This document shows, in pieces, positions 31,683 through 42,690 of a stretch of DNA of 64,000 nucleotides. How positions within the stretch are numbered: position 1 is the stretch's first letter; each line of letters opens with the position of its first letter. The notes below the pieces were generated by a model, which was not told the DNA's origin, searched no databases, and saw nothing but the letters and a program-made list of their open reading frames with translations. The stretch comes from Triatoma infestans. Lineage: Eukaryota; Arthropoda; Insecta; Hemiptera; Reduviidae. A program made the translations under genes and the position numbers. Where the stretch lies: positions 21,118 through 85,117 of the forward strand of contig JAAEAF010003743.1 of NCBI GenBank assembly GCA_011037195.1, written 5' to 3'.

Positions 31683-33306
31683 TTACTTCTTACTTGCACT
31701 ACTTCCAGAACCTGGTTTTTGCGACTCTTCATAGTTGCTTTTCCACATCTCAGCTGAATCAACAACACTGGCCTTGAACATCTTCCAACGCAGAGCCTGT
31801 CTTTGCTTATCACTCTTCCATCTGACTAGTTCTTCTCTTTTCAAAACTTTTTCTTTGTACAGTTTCGCTCTGTCTTCAGCTTCTGAACAAGTCTTACCGA
31901 TCCATTCACTCCATTGTTCAGCACTTGCTAGAGCCTTTTCTGCGAACTCTATCCAATCTTTCATTTCTTCTGGTTTTAGTGGCCCCTTTTCTGCAGGCAG
32001 TTTTCCAACGGTCATATCGTATTCTTTAGAAGGAGCACTTTTCTTAATTTCTTTTACTTTTTGGCATACCTCCTCAGATGGAATACGTTTTATCTTGTAC
32101 CCACATTCACTATCACATGTTTTGTTAACCTGGAAGGCAGATCTACCTCTTACTTCAACAGCGATCTTCAAAGGTGGTGGCAATATTGGTTTAGGTGGTC
32201 TCTTCACCTTGGGCTCCTCCTTTACCACTTTGGGCTCTTCGGGTTCGACCTCTTCTGGCTCGCCCACTTCTAGCTCCTCCTCCACTTCTTCTTCTTCCTC
32301 CAAGCCTTCTACGCCTTCATCTGTAGGTTCCTCTTCTCCTTCGCCTTCATCGACTGGCTCTTCTTCCTCCTCATCTACGCGATCACGTTTTCCTCCCCCA
32401 TCATCATCCTCCTTCCCTTCATCGTCTTTTCCTTCATCTCCTTCGTCTTCTTTCTCTTCTTTCTTTGCTTTCGAAGGGGGTTTCTTTTCCGGTTTCGCAG
32501 GTTTCTCTTCTTTAGGTCCCTTGTCATCGTCTTTAGGAGGTGCTTTCTTCTTTGGCGGAGGACGCTTTTTGGGTTTCTCTGGTTCTTTTTTTTCTTCATC
32601 CTTTTTCTCTTCTTCTTTTTTTTTTTCTTTTTCTCGTTTTTGTCTTTCTCTTTCTTCTCTTTCTTTCCGTTGTTTTTCTTTCTCTCTCTCTTCATTTAAT
32701 CTTTGTATTTCTCTTTCTAGTAGTTTTTCTTCATCACTTTTGCCACAGATTTTCTTCAAATCAGTATCACAGGCACAAGGAATATTAGACAACCAAATAG
32801 CTAGACGATCAGCTACAAATACCATCATTTTTTGAGCATTTGTCTCTGGTGAATCCATTGTACACTCTTCACCAGTTATCTTACATAAATGATTGAAAAT
32901 ATTTTCTGCAACACATTTCACCCTTTTTGTTCTTCTTGTTGACAGCATCATTTCAATGTAGTCACTTAATTTCTTTGATAAAATATTGGACATATCTTTT
33001 ACCCAAGATGAAGTTATTCCTATTTTGTTTATTCCTTTTGTTTTTCTAATTTTTGTACTGCATTCGTTCTCTGGAGGACATGGAGGGCATGGGAAACATG
33101 GAGGAAGACATGGAAAGCACGGTGGAGGACATGGTGGCGGGCATGGAGGAGGACAAGGTGGAAAGCACCCGGCTAATAAGTCGGCCAGGTTTGGTCCTTC
33201 TTTATTTTCTGGCGGACATGGAAAGCAAGGAATAGGTTTATTGGTTTCACAGCTAGTTTTCATCAAGCTCATAAGTTTTTGGTTTAGAAGAAATTCTTCT
33301 GCTTGC
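31683..33306 (-). CDS. Gene B, large terminal exon (exon d)
   Basis: The exon starts after acceptor TTGTTTCAG at 33307 and ends in a stop at 31683-31685. A simple ORF search would choose the internal Met at 33272, but the exon opens 11 codons earlier with QAEEFLLNQKL, matching genes A and C. Next are CFPCPPENKEG and CPPPCPPPCPP repeats, the core GITSSWVKDM (about 33000), LLSTRRTKRVKC-type sequence, DSPETNAQKM and FVADRLAIWLSNIPCACD (about 32765-32820). Then a very long Lys/Glu-rich, probably coiled or disordered tract follows (about 32180-32740). The C-terminal part (VCQKVKEIKKSAPSKEY, WIEFAEKALASAEQWSEWI, GKTCSEAEDR) matches gene C. Joined exons give a 685-codon open frame. Function unknown. 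Confidence 0.88.
32180..32740 (-). repeat. Low-complexity Lys/Glu/Pro tract of gene B
   Basis: A GA-rich coding strand encoding runs such as REKEKKKEEEKKDEEKKEPE and long Glu/Asp/Gly stretches. The large plus-strand ORF over this part (31735-32835, Ser/Phe-rich) is its shadow. Confidence 0.85.
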
Positions 33307-33420
33307 CTGAAACAAAATTAAATAAAAGTAATTGTAAGTATTGTCTATTTTATTTTGCAAACTTTATTCTAATAAACTAATACAGAATATTGGATTTAGT
33401 CCACAAAGCTAGATAACATC

Positions 33421-33500
33421 AGCAGGCTTATTTTTGTTGTTTCCGACTGGTTTCTTATTCTGAATTCTGATCCATCGTCAGAGTAAGGCTTACGAATCCC
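33421..33500 (-). ncRNA. Hammerhead-like motif, second lineage, decayed
   Basis: The minus strand carries CTTACTCTGACGATGGAT and, 17 bases later, GAAACCAGTCGG. This is the same 5' part as the copy at 16955-17030, but stem II is disrupted (GGATCAGAATTCAGAATAA) and stem III is CC/AG. Unlikely to be active. Confidence 0.5.
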
Positions 33501-33760
33501 GCCCTACTGTTATTTCACACAATCATCTCCAAAATTGATCACACTTCTAAACAATGCTTCTAAAGGGACTGCAGTTGATATCCGTGACAGGACCTACAAC
33601 TTTAGTTTCTTAACTTTCAGAAACGTCTATCAAAGAACTGAATGCGATATGGCCATAAACAACATTAATATGCTACGAAGGATGAAATCCCAGTACTTAC
33701 CATCAGTTTATTGACCCTAGAGCTGTCAGGAGATAAACCATCAGGGCGATATGTTTAAAA
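33500..33760 (+). pseudogene. LINE fragment (RNase H-side), copy 1
   Basis: Shares CGTGACAGGACCTACAACTT and 'CTACTGTTAT.TCACACAATC' with 34606-34790 in the same order. It encodes broken RNase H-side sequence (RDRTYNF, then ELNAIWP-like). Lies within gene B intron c-d. Confidence 0.6.
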
Positions 33761-34599
33761 ATAAAAAGGACATACACTATCCAAAGAGAGGATCCATAGC
33801 AGAGAAAGAGAAACAAAAATGCAGGACCACTCTCTCGGACTAGAGTGGGAGAATCTGAATAAATACAGAGACGGGAGATAGATATATAACAGAGTTCACT
33901 GCGTCACAACGTGTCATTTACCTTACCTTTTACCACTCTGCCATACTCTACCATTTTAGTGTTAAATCCAGGCTGTCACTGTCCTTTTAACATTATACAG
34001 TGTTCACCCATGTCTAGTTGTTCATTCAAACCAAACCATTTCTCTCCTTCAATATAATCATTATAATAAATTGAAATGTATATACTAATGTCACAAGCAT
34101 GTCTGTAGTTGTGCCTTCTAGCAGCAACCACTTCACAACAGATACAGTTCTGTGTATTTATGTATAAATGTATGAATTTTATATTCCACTTTAATATTGA
34201 TAAGGTTATAATTGTGATACTCTTCAAGTTTGAAATCATTAAAGATTGGTTCCCTACTTATTAGGCTGCTTTATTATACACTATAATAGTTGCAGGACTT
34301 AATGAACAATCAAATTTACTCCTATCCTGTGGGTCCTCATGATAGCACTCTTAGCGTATAAACTGGTGAAGTGATGTACAAAATTGGACAGCCCAAGCAT
34401 TTAGCGGTTTGTGCACACTTTATGTGGAATTATGAGCAAAAAGGTTCTCCTCTTAGCGGTTCATGCCTCGCTAAACTGTATCGTTATGCTCAATTATAAA
34501 CAAAGTTTATATGTCGACGAAGTTGTGAACTTACATAACATTATAAACTTAAACAAAAGCACTATTACCGCTTACCGGTCTCACTATCACCATTTAGCT

Positions 34600-35340
34600 G
34601 GAGTACGAACCCTGCTCTACTGTTATCTCACACAATCATCTCAATAATTGACTACATTTCTAAACAAGCTTTTAAAGAGTGCCTTGTAGTTGATAACCGT
34701 GACAGGACCTACAACTTTAGTTTATCAACTATCAGTAACGTCAATCAAACAGAACTGTATGCGATATCGCATTGGAGGGAAACATAGCAATACGTTCAGA
34801 CTCAATCAGCTCCATTCTATCCCTGAAATAGATGTATTCAAGAAATCCAATTGCGAGAATATCCATGCTTCCCTGTGCAATATGAGAAATGAGGGGACAA
34901 ATGTCATTTTTTGTCTGGACACCGGGACACAAAGGAATAGTAGGTAATGAAGTTGGTGATATGGCGTCAAAGGAGGCAACAGTTGAAAGAAATATGCCAG
35001 TAGATGTCATCAATGATTTAAAAAGAAAAGTTCGTCTAAGTTGGCGAGATGATGGACCTCAAGGGGCGGTAACTTAGGAAAATTAAAGAGATAGTAAGAT
35101 CGTGGGACACTAGTTATAGAGGAAATAGGAATACAGGAGATAGTGACAGCTAGACTGAGAATTGGTCATATATGAATAACTCATGGGTATCTGATGATTA
35201 TGCAACCCCACTATGTGGTGTAGTAATTGCAATGCATCCCTGACCCAATGATCTTGAGGCTTCTGAGGAATTCAAGATATTATTTGGATTTGTACAAAGA
35301 TACTGGAGATGTCGTCTGGACTATTTTAATGTATAGTTTT
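34600..35340 (+). pseudogene. LINE RNase H domain fragment, copy 2
   Basis: In two frames joined near 34910 the sequence reads NVIFCW, then TPGHKGIVGNEVGDMASKEA and RKVRLSWRDD. TPGHxGxxGNExAD is the C-terminal block of the RNase H domain carried by I, Jockey and related LINEs. Downstream TPLCGVV and LEASEEFKILF resemble the terminal zinc region. Frameshifts and stops make it a relic. Confidence 0.7.
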
Positions 35341-35369
35341 TCTTTTGTGAATTTCATACTTTGCCGGTA

Positions 35370-35745
35370 ACATATACACTGCTGCATCCCCCACTTCCCC
35401 TTACGCACTCCTCTCTACTTTTGCAGATGACATTGCCATCCTTTTCCCGCTTAACGATCCTTTATTTGCATTTAGAAATCATCAAAGCCATTTAAGCTCA
35501 CTGGAAACCTGATGCAAAAAATGACGAATAAAAATTAACGAGGCAAAATACCAATATACTACTTTTACATTAAGACCGACTACATTGCCCCCCCCCCCAA
35601 TATATTTTAGTGGTATATTAAATTAAATGGCTCTTCCAACTGCGGACTATGTACGCTACTTAGGGTTATACTCGACAAATGGCTTACCGAACCTCCATAC
35701 ACGACTAAAAAAAAGACAAGACCTCAACAGACAATTTAAACTATT
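35370..35745 (+). pseudogene. Jockey-like RT fragment
   Basis: Broken plus-strand frames give INEAKYQYTTFTLR-like text, PPPPIYFSG, then ADYVRYLGLYSTNGLPNLHT, matching the region after the catalytic box of Jockey RT. A run of ten C residues lies at 35589-35598. It is interrupted at its 3' side by the foldback at 35746. Confidence 0.6.
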
Positions 35746-36035
35746 ATCAGAGATATTTTCCGCGATAGCCTGCTTCTTTTTATGGTCATTGACCGGTTTT
35801 GGGCGTTCGCCCATCATCAGGATGCTTTTTGTCAAACAGTGTGATAACATAGATTTGCACAGAGCTCTCTATCAGCTACACTCTAACAGCTAAATTTTCT
35901 CTGTGCAAATCTATGTTATCACACTGTTTGACAAAAAGCATCCTGATGATGGGCGAACGCCCAAACCAGTCGATGACTAAAAAAAGAAGCAGGCTATCTC
36001 TGATACTTTCCAGCTCTGCGACACCAACCATATGG
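35746..36035. mobile_element. Hammerhead foldback element, decayed, 9-bp target duplication
   Basis: Two inverted units, with the arms 35748-35870 and 35895-36015. The direct repeat TAAACTATT flanks it (35737-35745, 36036-36044). Both ribozyme cores (35787-35824 minus, 35939-35975 plus) have CTGATGA but have lost the G of GAAA (CCCAAAA and CCCAAAC), an essential core base, so both should be dead. Confidence 0.82.
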
Positions 36036-36044
36036 TAAACTATT

Positions 36045-36998
36045 TTAATTACTATTCAGGAGACGATCTAAACTATCCCTACAATAGAAAAGATTTTTTA
36101 CCTAGTAATACTCAAAGCTATGAGGATATAGGCTATTGAACCAAATATTTGTTTGCATTTAACCAAACATTCCGATTCCCGCCGAATCCGGTCATTCTAA
36201 TCCAAAATCCTCAGAGAAATGGTTACTGCCCCCTTCTATGTGTCAAATCTTACCCTAAGACCTCAATATTTCTTACACAGCCGAAGTTGCTAAATCTAAA
36301 TATAAAAAATTCTATCTGTCTCTCTTTGCATCCTAATCCTCTAATAGTTCGCATAATATAACTAAGTTATAAAATGCCATATGTGTTTCTTATGGAGTCT
36401 CATCGCTGGGTAAGTTCTCCACACAAGTGACTCAGCTGATGTGTGTTATCCTAACTCCACATTTACTATTGTATTTATTTATATATAGATATAAATTACT
36501 AATAAATGAAATCAAAAAAATTTATATGCATGTTAAATAATAGTTACTATGTTGATAATAAAATCATTAATCATTGAAAAAGACCAAGAAAAGTATTATT
36601 TTAAATTTAAATTAACAGTTTGAATACATATATTCATTTTCAAGAGGAACCTGCGTTGAACCATTGCATAGGGCACCGGAGCTTCCTAAAGCCGGTCCGG
36701 AAGAAGCTATCTTGCTTTGTGTGGGAAATACAGCCTTGGGTTAGGTTCTGCGCTTTTGAGCACCAGCCATAATAATAATATTAATGTGGATATTAAGGCA
36801 CTTCTAAGAGAGCACTATATAGAATGCGGTTCCAAAACTACAGCTCATTTTAGCTCATAATTCACATTCCTGCCAGTGTTCCAATCCGTATTCCTGTGAG
36901 CTCTACAGCCCTGTTCTTGTAATTACAATGATTGCAAACAAAATAAGAGATAATCATTGCTTTGGTAGAAAGTGTCTAAATATTTTATTAGGTTTTAC
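36045..36998. other. Gene B intron c-d, right part
   Basis: AT-rich intron sequence. A short GC-richer piece near 36660-36780 (CCGGAAGAAGCTATCTTGCT, then AATAATAATATTAAT) looks like a LINE 3' tip but I cannot assign it. Confidence 0.45.
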
Positions 36999-37100
36999 CT
37001 GGGTTCCATTCCAAACTCCTTTATCAGCATTTCTTTTAGACTGTCAATTACTTCCGGTGTAAGGTAACACCAAACATCATTTACAAAATCATTAAGATAT
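36999..37100 (-). CDS. Gene B, exon c (102 nt)
   Basis: Acceptor TTTTAATAG, donor GTAAAA, length 102 nt. Encodes YLNDFVNDVWCYLTPEVID, then a helical stretch ending KEFGMEP. Split codons at both ends agree with genes A and C (A|TAT at the start, AG at the end). The closest paralogue over this exon looks to be gene A. Confidence 0.85.
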
Positions 37101-37185
37101 CTATTAAAAGAAAAAACAGTCCAAATGTTATTGAGAATAAACTTAATATTACTAAGGACAAATTACTAAAATATTAAATAAATAA

Positions 37186-37216
37186 AGCGTTTCGGCCTCA
37201 TGCGGCCATTATTAGC
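37186..37216 (-). ncRNA. Hammerhead-like relic, GGCC lineage
   Basis: On the minus strand: CTAATAA, an extra T, a perfect GGCC/GGCC hairpin with a GCATGA loop, GAAA, then CGCT. It has the same design as the other motifs, but CTAATAA has two core G-to-A changes and the cleavage triplet is altered. Lies in gene B intron b-c. Probably a dead relic. Confidence 0.45.
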
Positions 37217-38511
37217 AAACAAATATGACTGGAAACATCGAGTCTTTTTAGAAATATATATCGAGGAAACAATACCTAAAACAATTCTGTGGGCGTACGA
37301 GCTACAGACGACATAATAATTATCTCTCACATGACATATTATTTACTTATTAACATTACATCAACAACGGCAATATGATTGAAGTTCTTACAATAACAGT
37401 ATAGTAAATACAAGAAATAACATATAAAAACAACAGCCTATCTTTAACCATTAAATAGTTCTTGAACAATGAAGTCGAACTATGCGAAAATCGACATAAT
37501 CGGAAACAATCATTCCATACCTTGCAAATGATGAATAGGTAAGACTTAGAAAACAAAAAACAGAAAAGATAAGCCCCGCGATCGGCGGCTTAGCCCATGA
37601 AATGGAATGGTAGCAAATAGATCAGGATGGTTAATTTTTATCATTCAATAGCTTCTTTAAAAAATCCAGCAAATCAGCTATCAATCTTCTTGCCTTCAGT
37701 TTATTAAATTTAATACCATCGTAGAAAAATTTCTTGTTGAAAACTCTAATAAAAAAGCATTATTGGAATAGCTTGAAGTGTAGAAAGCTCAAGACTGTAG
37801 AAAATCTGTTGAAGCACTTATGCCGATCTACAATATTCTGAACCATACCAAAAAACTGAGAATGATTAAATGTTGCATCATATGATAGTGAAAGAGATAA
37901 TGTAGATTTCTAAGATGCATTTTACACTTGTCTCCTTCAACCTAAAACTGTATGTTCGCGTAGGAAGATCTACAGCAAATTTATATTGGTTGTAAAAATC
38001 TTTCTTCTGAGTGACTTAAATTAACATGAGTATGTCCCATTAATACTAGCCAATTTAGCATAACTGGTAAACGGTTTAGATAAGATTAAGATTTACAAAA
38101 GAGGAGGGCGAACCTCATTCCACTAAGAACTCTACTGTGGGATCCCCTGAGGTCACAGCACATCCTTCAGCTTCGCTCTTTTAATCAGGCCCTGCAAAGC
38201 TGAAAATAGTTCCGTCATGAAGCTCATTACTTTGGGAACGGTTTAGATATGACTAAAGTCAAAAGGATCATTTTGATGCCTTTTTGATCAAGTTTCTTGT
38301 ACTATAAATAGTAAATTGAAAAACATAAATGGTATCATGTTGTGTGCAACAAACGACTACTTTATTGTTCAAAAAAAAAATTTATTGTTCTTTATTTTTA
38401 TATTATTTTTTTATAATTTTTGTTTGTTTGTTCAAATTTCACTTTTTTATAATTACCCTTCAGAATATTTCCCTAACACAGATTAGATTAAAATTATTAA
38501 ATTATAATTAC
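37217..38511. other. Gene B intron b-c
   Basis: AT-rich intron sequence with short broken frames on both strands. I recognise nothing in it. Confidence 0.5.
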
Positions 38512-38685
38512 GGTTGGTTTTCACCACAAGGTTTCAAACTGCGACGTCTTTTTCTTTTTGAACGTTGCCCTGGTCTAACACAAGTGCAATCTGCTATACG
38601 CTCGGTTACATGTGTACACGGATCTCCTGCACCATCTACTGAAGAATCATCTGAAGAATCTGAGTGCTTCAATTCAAAACGATAT
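38512..38685 (-). CDS. Gene B, exon b
   Basis: Acceptor TTGCATTTTAG, donor GTAATT. The exon encodes YRFELKHSDSSDDSSVDG, a Cys-bearing middle (PCTHVTERIADCTCV) and a basic end RSKRKRRRSLKPCGENQP. YRFE aligns with YRWE of gene C exon b and the end RRSLKPC with gene A exon b, which ties the three exons together. The first base completes a Gly codon from exon a; CC joins exon c. Confidence 0.82.
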
Positions 38686-39027
38686 CTAAAATGCAAAAAA
38701 ATTATTTTTTTTTTTTTTTTTTAGTAATTTTTGCTTCTTAAAAGGGTTATGATCTAAAACTTCTGATTTTATTCAAAATTTAATGATATCTTGCTATTTT
38801 TATAGATTAAAATAAAACTAAACATTTTAACGTTCAGGTTTAACCAAGAAACAAATACTATTTTGCAAACTCACTTTACTTCTATATAATTTTAATATTA
38901 TTGATATTACTAATACTAATGATTTTTTATTAGCAATATTTATTTAAAATTTAGAATTTTCTTCTTAAGCATATTCAGAAGCAAAATTTTTTAAATTTAA
39001 ATTTGATTCCAAATTGTAAGGACATTT

Positions 39028-39248
39028 TTTTTTTTTTTGTTTCAAGTAGTACAGTGCATTGCGACCTTAATGATCTATTGTGCTCCCCAAAGCCTTTTTA
39101 CGGCAATGCCGCTCTCCGATACACCCGACAGACGACACAGTACATCATTGGATAATGACCTGAAGATGCTCCTAACAAGAAAAAAACTAAGGGTGGGAAT
39201 CCAGCGCGTTAACACTGAGCTAATCCCCTTCTTTGCAGAGATAATAGT
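39028..39248 (-). mobile_element. SINE, tRNA-derived, with poly(A) tail
   Basis: Head on the minus strand at 39240-39195: GGGGATTAGCTCAGTGTTAA, a tRNA A-box region. The 3' tail is poly(A) (plus-strand T run 39027-39037). Its tail-side block (CAGTGCATTGCGACCTTAATGA-like, 39053-39085) recurs at 56140-56175. Confidence 0.55.
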
Positions 39249-40297
39249 GTAGCATTTCAATTAAAAAAAAAAAATAGACCATCTGAGGTTTTTATTGTTA
39301 AGGAAGTAATAATACCCTATTTACTTCATCTACTACGACCATGTTTTGTGGTCATCCGACCATATTCAAGTGTTTACCCATTTTAAATGTGAAATCATCG
39401 AGTAGCACGATGCAAATCTTAGAATATGCAGACTTTAAATTGATTTCATCTAATGATAATGAGTTAGTATTAATACGAAATGATGCCTGTATACCAAATG
39501 AAAATGGGTATAATTAATGCTATTTTCAGAATTTGTATTTTACATGGGATTTTTTTTTTTTATAACCTTTACTTAGCATGCTCTGCGATTGCACGCTATG
39601 CGATACAAAATGTACTTAAATTTTTCTTTACAAAATAAGAAACACATATCAAAATATTCAATACCTTATCTAGGAAATGTGACTTCACAGGAATCGAACC
39701 CCTTAGGCGATCATATTCGACTTAAACAACTTGAACATTGAAATGAGGGCGCTAGAAGCGGTGTACAGTCAAAGCAGACATTAAATGAGATAAGATTGTG
39801 AAGATTACGTATTTACTTACTATATTGGCGCGCGGTTTGGTTTAATTTATTTTAGTTGTATATAGTTGAATTTTATGGCTGTTTGATGTAATATTAATTT
39901 ATTATAGGGTGGTAAGAATATGAACCTCTTAACAGCCTTTTTAATTATATATTTATCTTGAAATGAATTACATTTATTCCCGACGTTCCGACACTCTGCA
40001 TGTCATTATCAAAGGAAGATTATTATTTAATATTAATTTTACTACCTGTATTGCAAGATATGATGTATTATGTAAAGTTTTAACCATCAGTCTTAAGGTA
40101 TGTCCAGATTATGCTTAATTATTTTATTTGTAACTGGTTGTTAGAAGACGTAATTTTGTTTATTTTAAAATTTAAATTGATCGTGTGTAGTTAAAACTTT
40201 CATCTTAGCACTAGTTGTTTTTAAGTTAATGTGAATTTTGAAATGGAGCCACGTGGTACCAATTTGATTTTTTAAAAATTTGATACATTGGTACATT

Positions 40298-40392
40298 ATG
40301 TATTTTTAAATTTAAGGCTATATATGTAAGTACCGCTAGCTGAGGGCCATGGTGACTGAGCCATGGCAGCCTTAAATTTAAAAATTTGAGTC
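40298..40392. repeat. Small hairpin (inverted repeat)
   Basis: TTTTTAAATTTAAGGCT (40302-40318) and its inverse AGCCTTAAATTTAAAAA (40367-40384) flank a 48-bp core with its own CCATGG palindromes. Lies between exons a and b of gene B. May be a tiny MITE. Confidence 0.55.
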
Positions 40393-40720
40393 TTTTTAAA
40401 GTGTTGAGTCTTTTGTAAACTTGCATTATCCTATACTAAATCTCTCAACACCATATAGTATTTTAAATCTTTCCATACTCGATGACTTTCATATTCTTTC
40501 GCCCACAGTCGACTATAGTTTTTTTTTAGTTGCCGATGTTCAAGAAATTTTGGTCGGAATGCCACTGCGTGGGGCATTTTTATAGATATTTAGCTTAAAA
40601 AGACTTTCTTGTGATACGTCATTCAGATTCAAAAATAAATATGTACTCATAAAATTTTAACAAGAAAAAACAAATCATAATCATTTCTAAAAGAACAATG
40701 TTAATAATGTATCTTATTAC

Positions 40721-40875
40721 CCTTTTGGTGTGGCAAGCATATTCAGATGTTGTTTCCTACTTATTAGGTCTCGATCAATTATTTCCATTTTGAAATGTTG
40801 GTGAGGGCATATTGCCTTCCCACCAAAAAAGTCACCCATTGAATGAGCATCTTTCTTGAAGCAACAATCCATTTT
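40721..40875 (-). CDS. Gene B, exon a (first recognised exon)
   Basis: Acceptor TTTTTGTTAG and donor GTAATA after AAAAGG. It encodes MDCCFKKDAHSMGDFFGG, then CPHQHFKMEII and RKQHLNMLATPKG, aligning with gene C exon a over FFG-L-PCPH-HF-M-II-R---SR-QHLN-LATPKG. The ATG at 40870-40872 may be the start, but gene C lacks an ATG here and the site has a good acceptor, so an upstream exon may exist. One donor-like site (GTAAGTAAG, plus-strand 41001-41009) lies 126 bp upstream, behind a 39-nt stretch. The LATPKG end recalls 'LAxPK' repeats of testis THEG proteins, which is only an analogy. Confidence 0.78.
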
Positions 40876-41049
40876 CTAACAAAAATTAAAAATCAAGTTA
40901 TTAATTTAAGCTATCGATAAATTGGAAATTTAAATTTAGCTAAACATACTTTTAGCAGTAAAATGCAATCTGTATTAAAAATATAATCAACTTTCTCTCA
41001 CTTACTTACTCTCCAGTAGCACTACAACCCAGCACTTTGGTCCTGGACC

Positions 41050-42117
41050 TAATCAAAACCCAAAATTCAAACATTTACATTTATTTATAACTGATTTAAA
41101 TAATGAATGATTAAACATTTGAAAATTCCACTTTTTCTTCACAGTGGCAGTGCCGGAATACTTACTATCTTATATAATACATTGTATATATAATAATCTA
41201 CTTGCCTTTTTTGAGTCTTATTTGGGAAGGCAATAGATCTAATATATAGGAATAGTACTAGCTAATACTTGAATAATACTGTCAATGTCATGCTTTTTAA
41301 CGTGTCTATGTCTTGTCTGTAATTTGTTATCTTCATGAATAGTGATTTCCAAGGAACTTATTAATGATAAATATTCACATGTTTATTAAAATCCACATGA
41401 CCTAATTCTGCATATTTTCGAAATGTAATTTTTTTTCATCAATAAAAAAAAATATATAGTTTTACATAATAGTGATTAGCAACGAAATAAAACTATGGTA
41501 ATTCTGATTATTATCCTAGTCAATTTAGTTTTGAGACATGCTTATACTTAAAGTTAGTTGATAAAATAAAAAAAGATCTTACGTGAAACACTTAGAAACC
41601 TTTACACTAAAACAATAAAAACACCTAAATACAAACAAACACAAACCCGACGACATCTCCACCATGATGAAATTAATATATCCAGGCAAAAAAAGGACGA
41701 CGACTAAACGTGGTAGGACAACTTGAAATATATAAACACATGACACAAACCTTATAAACGAACAGACAAAATTCAGAAGTAAACAACTATTCAAAACCAT
41801 CTTCCCACAATATACAATAAAACATACAATAAACAACATACAAATCACCCGAACCAAATAGTTTTTTAAGTTTAAAAATGAATAATGTATGCAAGTCGAG
41901 AAAATAAAACATTAATACGGAAAACAACACTTATATAATTTTTTTCACTCATATATGTTTATAAAACGTCTGTACTTACGCTAGTTTAGACTTGTTGTAA
42001 TTAGTCATGTAAAGGACCCATATTTAAGTATACATTCGTGCGTGGATGGCGTGTGTGAATTATGAAAGGTGAAATGCGAAATATATTAGTGTTATCAAAC
42101 AACCAGGCTATATAGAT
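41050..42117. other. Region upstream of gene B
   Basis: AT-rich. A 92-codon minus-strand frame (41579-41857) is hydrophobic and ends at a donor-like GTAAGA, but the tract is extremely G-poor on the plus strand and has no paralogue near gene C, so I do not call it coding. Confidence 0.4.
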
Positions 42118-42205
42118 AGATTGATTGATTTGTTGTGGTGGTTGGTCCCGCAGAGCTGGAAAGCATCAGAGACATTTTCCGTGGTAGCCTGCTTCATTTT
42201 GTGGT

Positions 42206-42244
42206 CATCGACCGGTTTCGGGCGTTCGCCCATCTTCAGGATGC
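42206..42244 (-). ncRNA. Type I hammerhead ribozyme core, intact
   Basis: Identical in sequence to 21326-21364: CATC, CTGAAGA, T, GGGC/GCCC hairpin with a GAAC loop, GAAA, CC/GG, TC, GATG on the minus strand. Cleavage predicted between 42210 and 42209. Confidence 0.8.
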
Positions 42245-42369
42245 GTTTTTTAGACAGTGTGACACCAGTTAGTTGAGTTTTAGTGAGTTTAAGTGAGTTT
42301 TAGTGTTAGGTTAGTGTGAAACTAAGTTAGCTCTGTGCGAGTCTGTGTTGTCACACTGTCTAAAAAACG

Positions 42370-42407
42370 CATCCTGAAGAGGGGCGAACGCCCGAAACCG
42401 GTCGACG
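42370..42407 (+). ncRNA. Type I hammerhead ribozyme core, intact
   Basis: Plus strand: CATC (42370-42373), CTGAAGA, an extra G, stem II GGGC/GCCC with a GAAC loop, GAAA (42394-42397), CC/GG, TC (42402-42403), GACG. Only stem I has a mismatch (CATC with GACG). Together with the minus-strand partner it makes a divergent ribozyme pair in one element. Confidence 0.78.
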
Positions 42408-42690
42408 ACCACAAAATGAAGCAGGCTACCACGGAAAATGTCTCTGAAGATTGATTGATTGTTTATTTTGTTTGTTTTTTTTTTGTTTACCAAAATATTA
42501 TTTATTTATCTATACTATCAACTAGTATTTTATCGTTTTTTGTCAGTAACTATTTCATAGCAGCCCACGGCTGACACAGTGTTATTTCGCACTGTTATAA
42601 ATAAATAAATATAATAGTAAGATAGTATGGATAATTAATTGTAAGGAGGATCTTCCTCAAACAACGCAATTTAAGGAGGATCTTCATCAA

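Larger units (their letters stand above)
42131..42447. mobile_element. Hammerhead foldback element, best preserved, 13-bp target duplication
   Basis: A 317-bp element bordered by the direct repeat AGATTGATTGATT (42118-42130, 42448-42460). It starts TGTTGTGGTGGTTGGTCCCG and holds two inverted units (42164-42260 and 42335-42447) around a short TTAGTGAGTT-rich centre. Both units keep a complete hammerhead core, one on each strand (42206-42244 minus, 42370-42407 plus). This is the most informative copy in the window. Confidence 0.9.

Noticed and set aside
31735..32835. A 366-codon Ser/Phe-rich plus-strand ORF
   Set aside because: It is the antisense shadow of the Lys/Glu-rich tract of gene B exon d; splice phases and paralogue similarity support only the minus strand.
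39660..39745. Possible tRNA-derived SINE head (minus-strand GGGGTTCGATTCCTG)
   Set aside because: Only a B-box-like word is present; no A box, body or target duplication could be seen.
41579..41857. A 92-codon hydrophobic minus-strand ORF ending at a donor-like GTAAGA
   Set aside because: The tract is extremely G-poor, which by itself keeps a frame open and makes it look hydrophobic. No counterpart near gene C.
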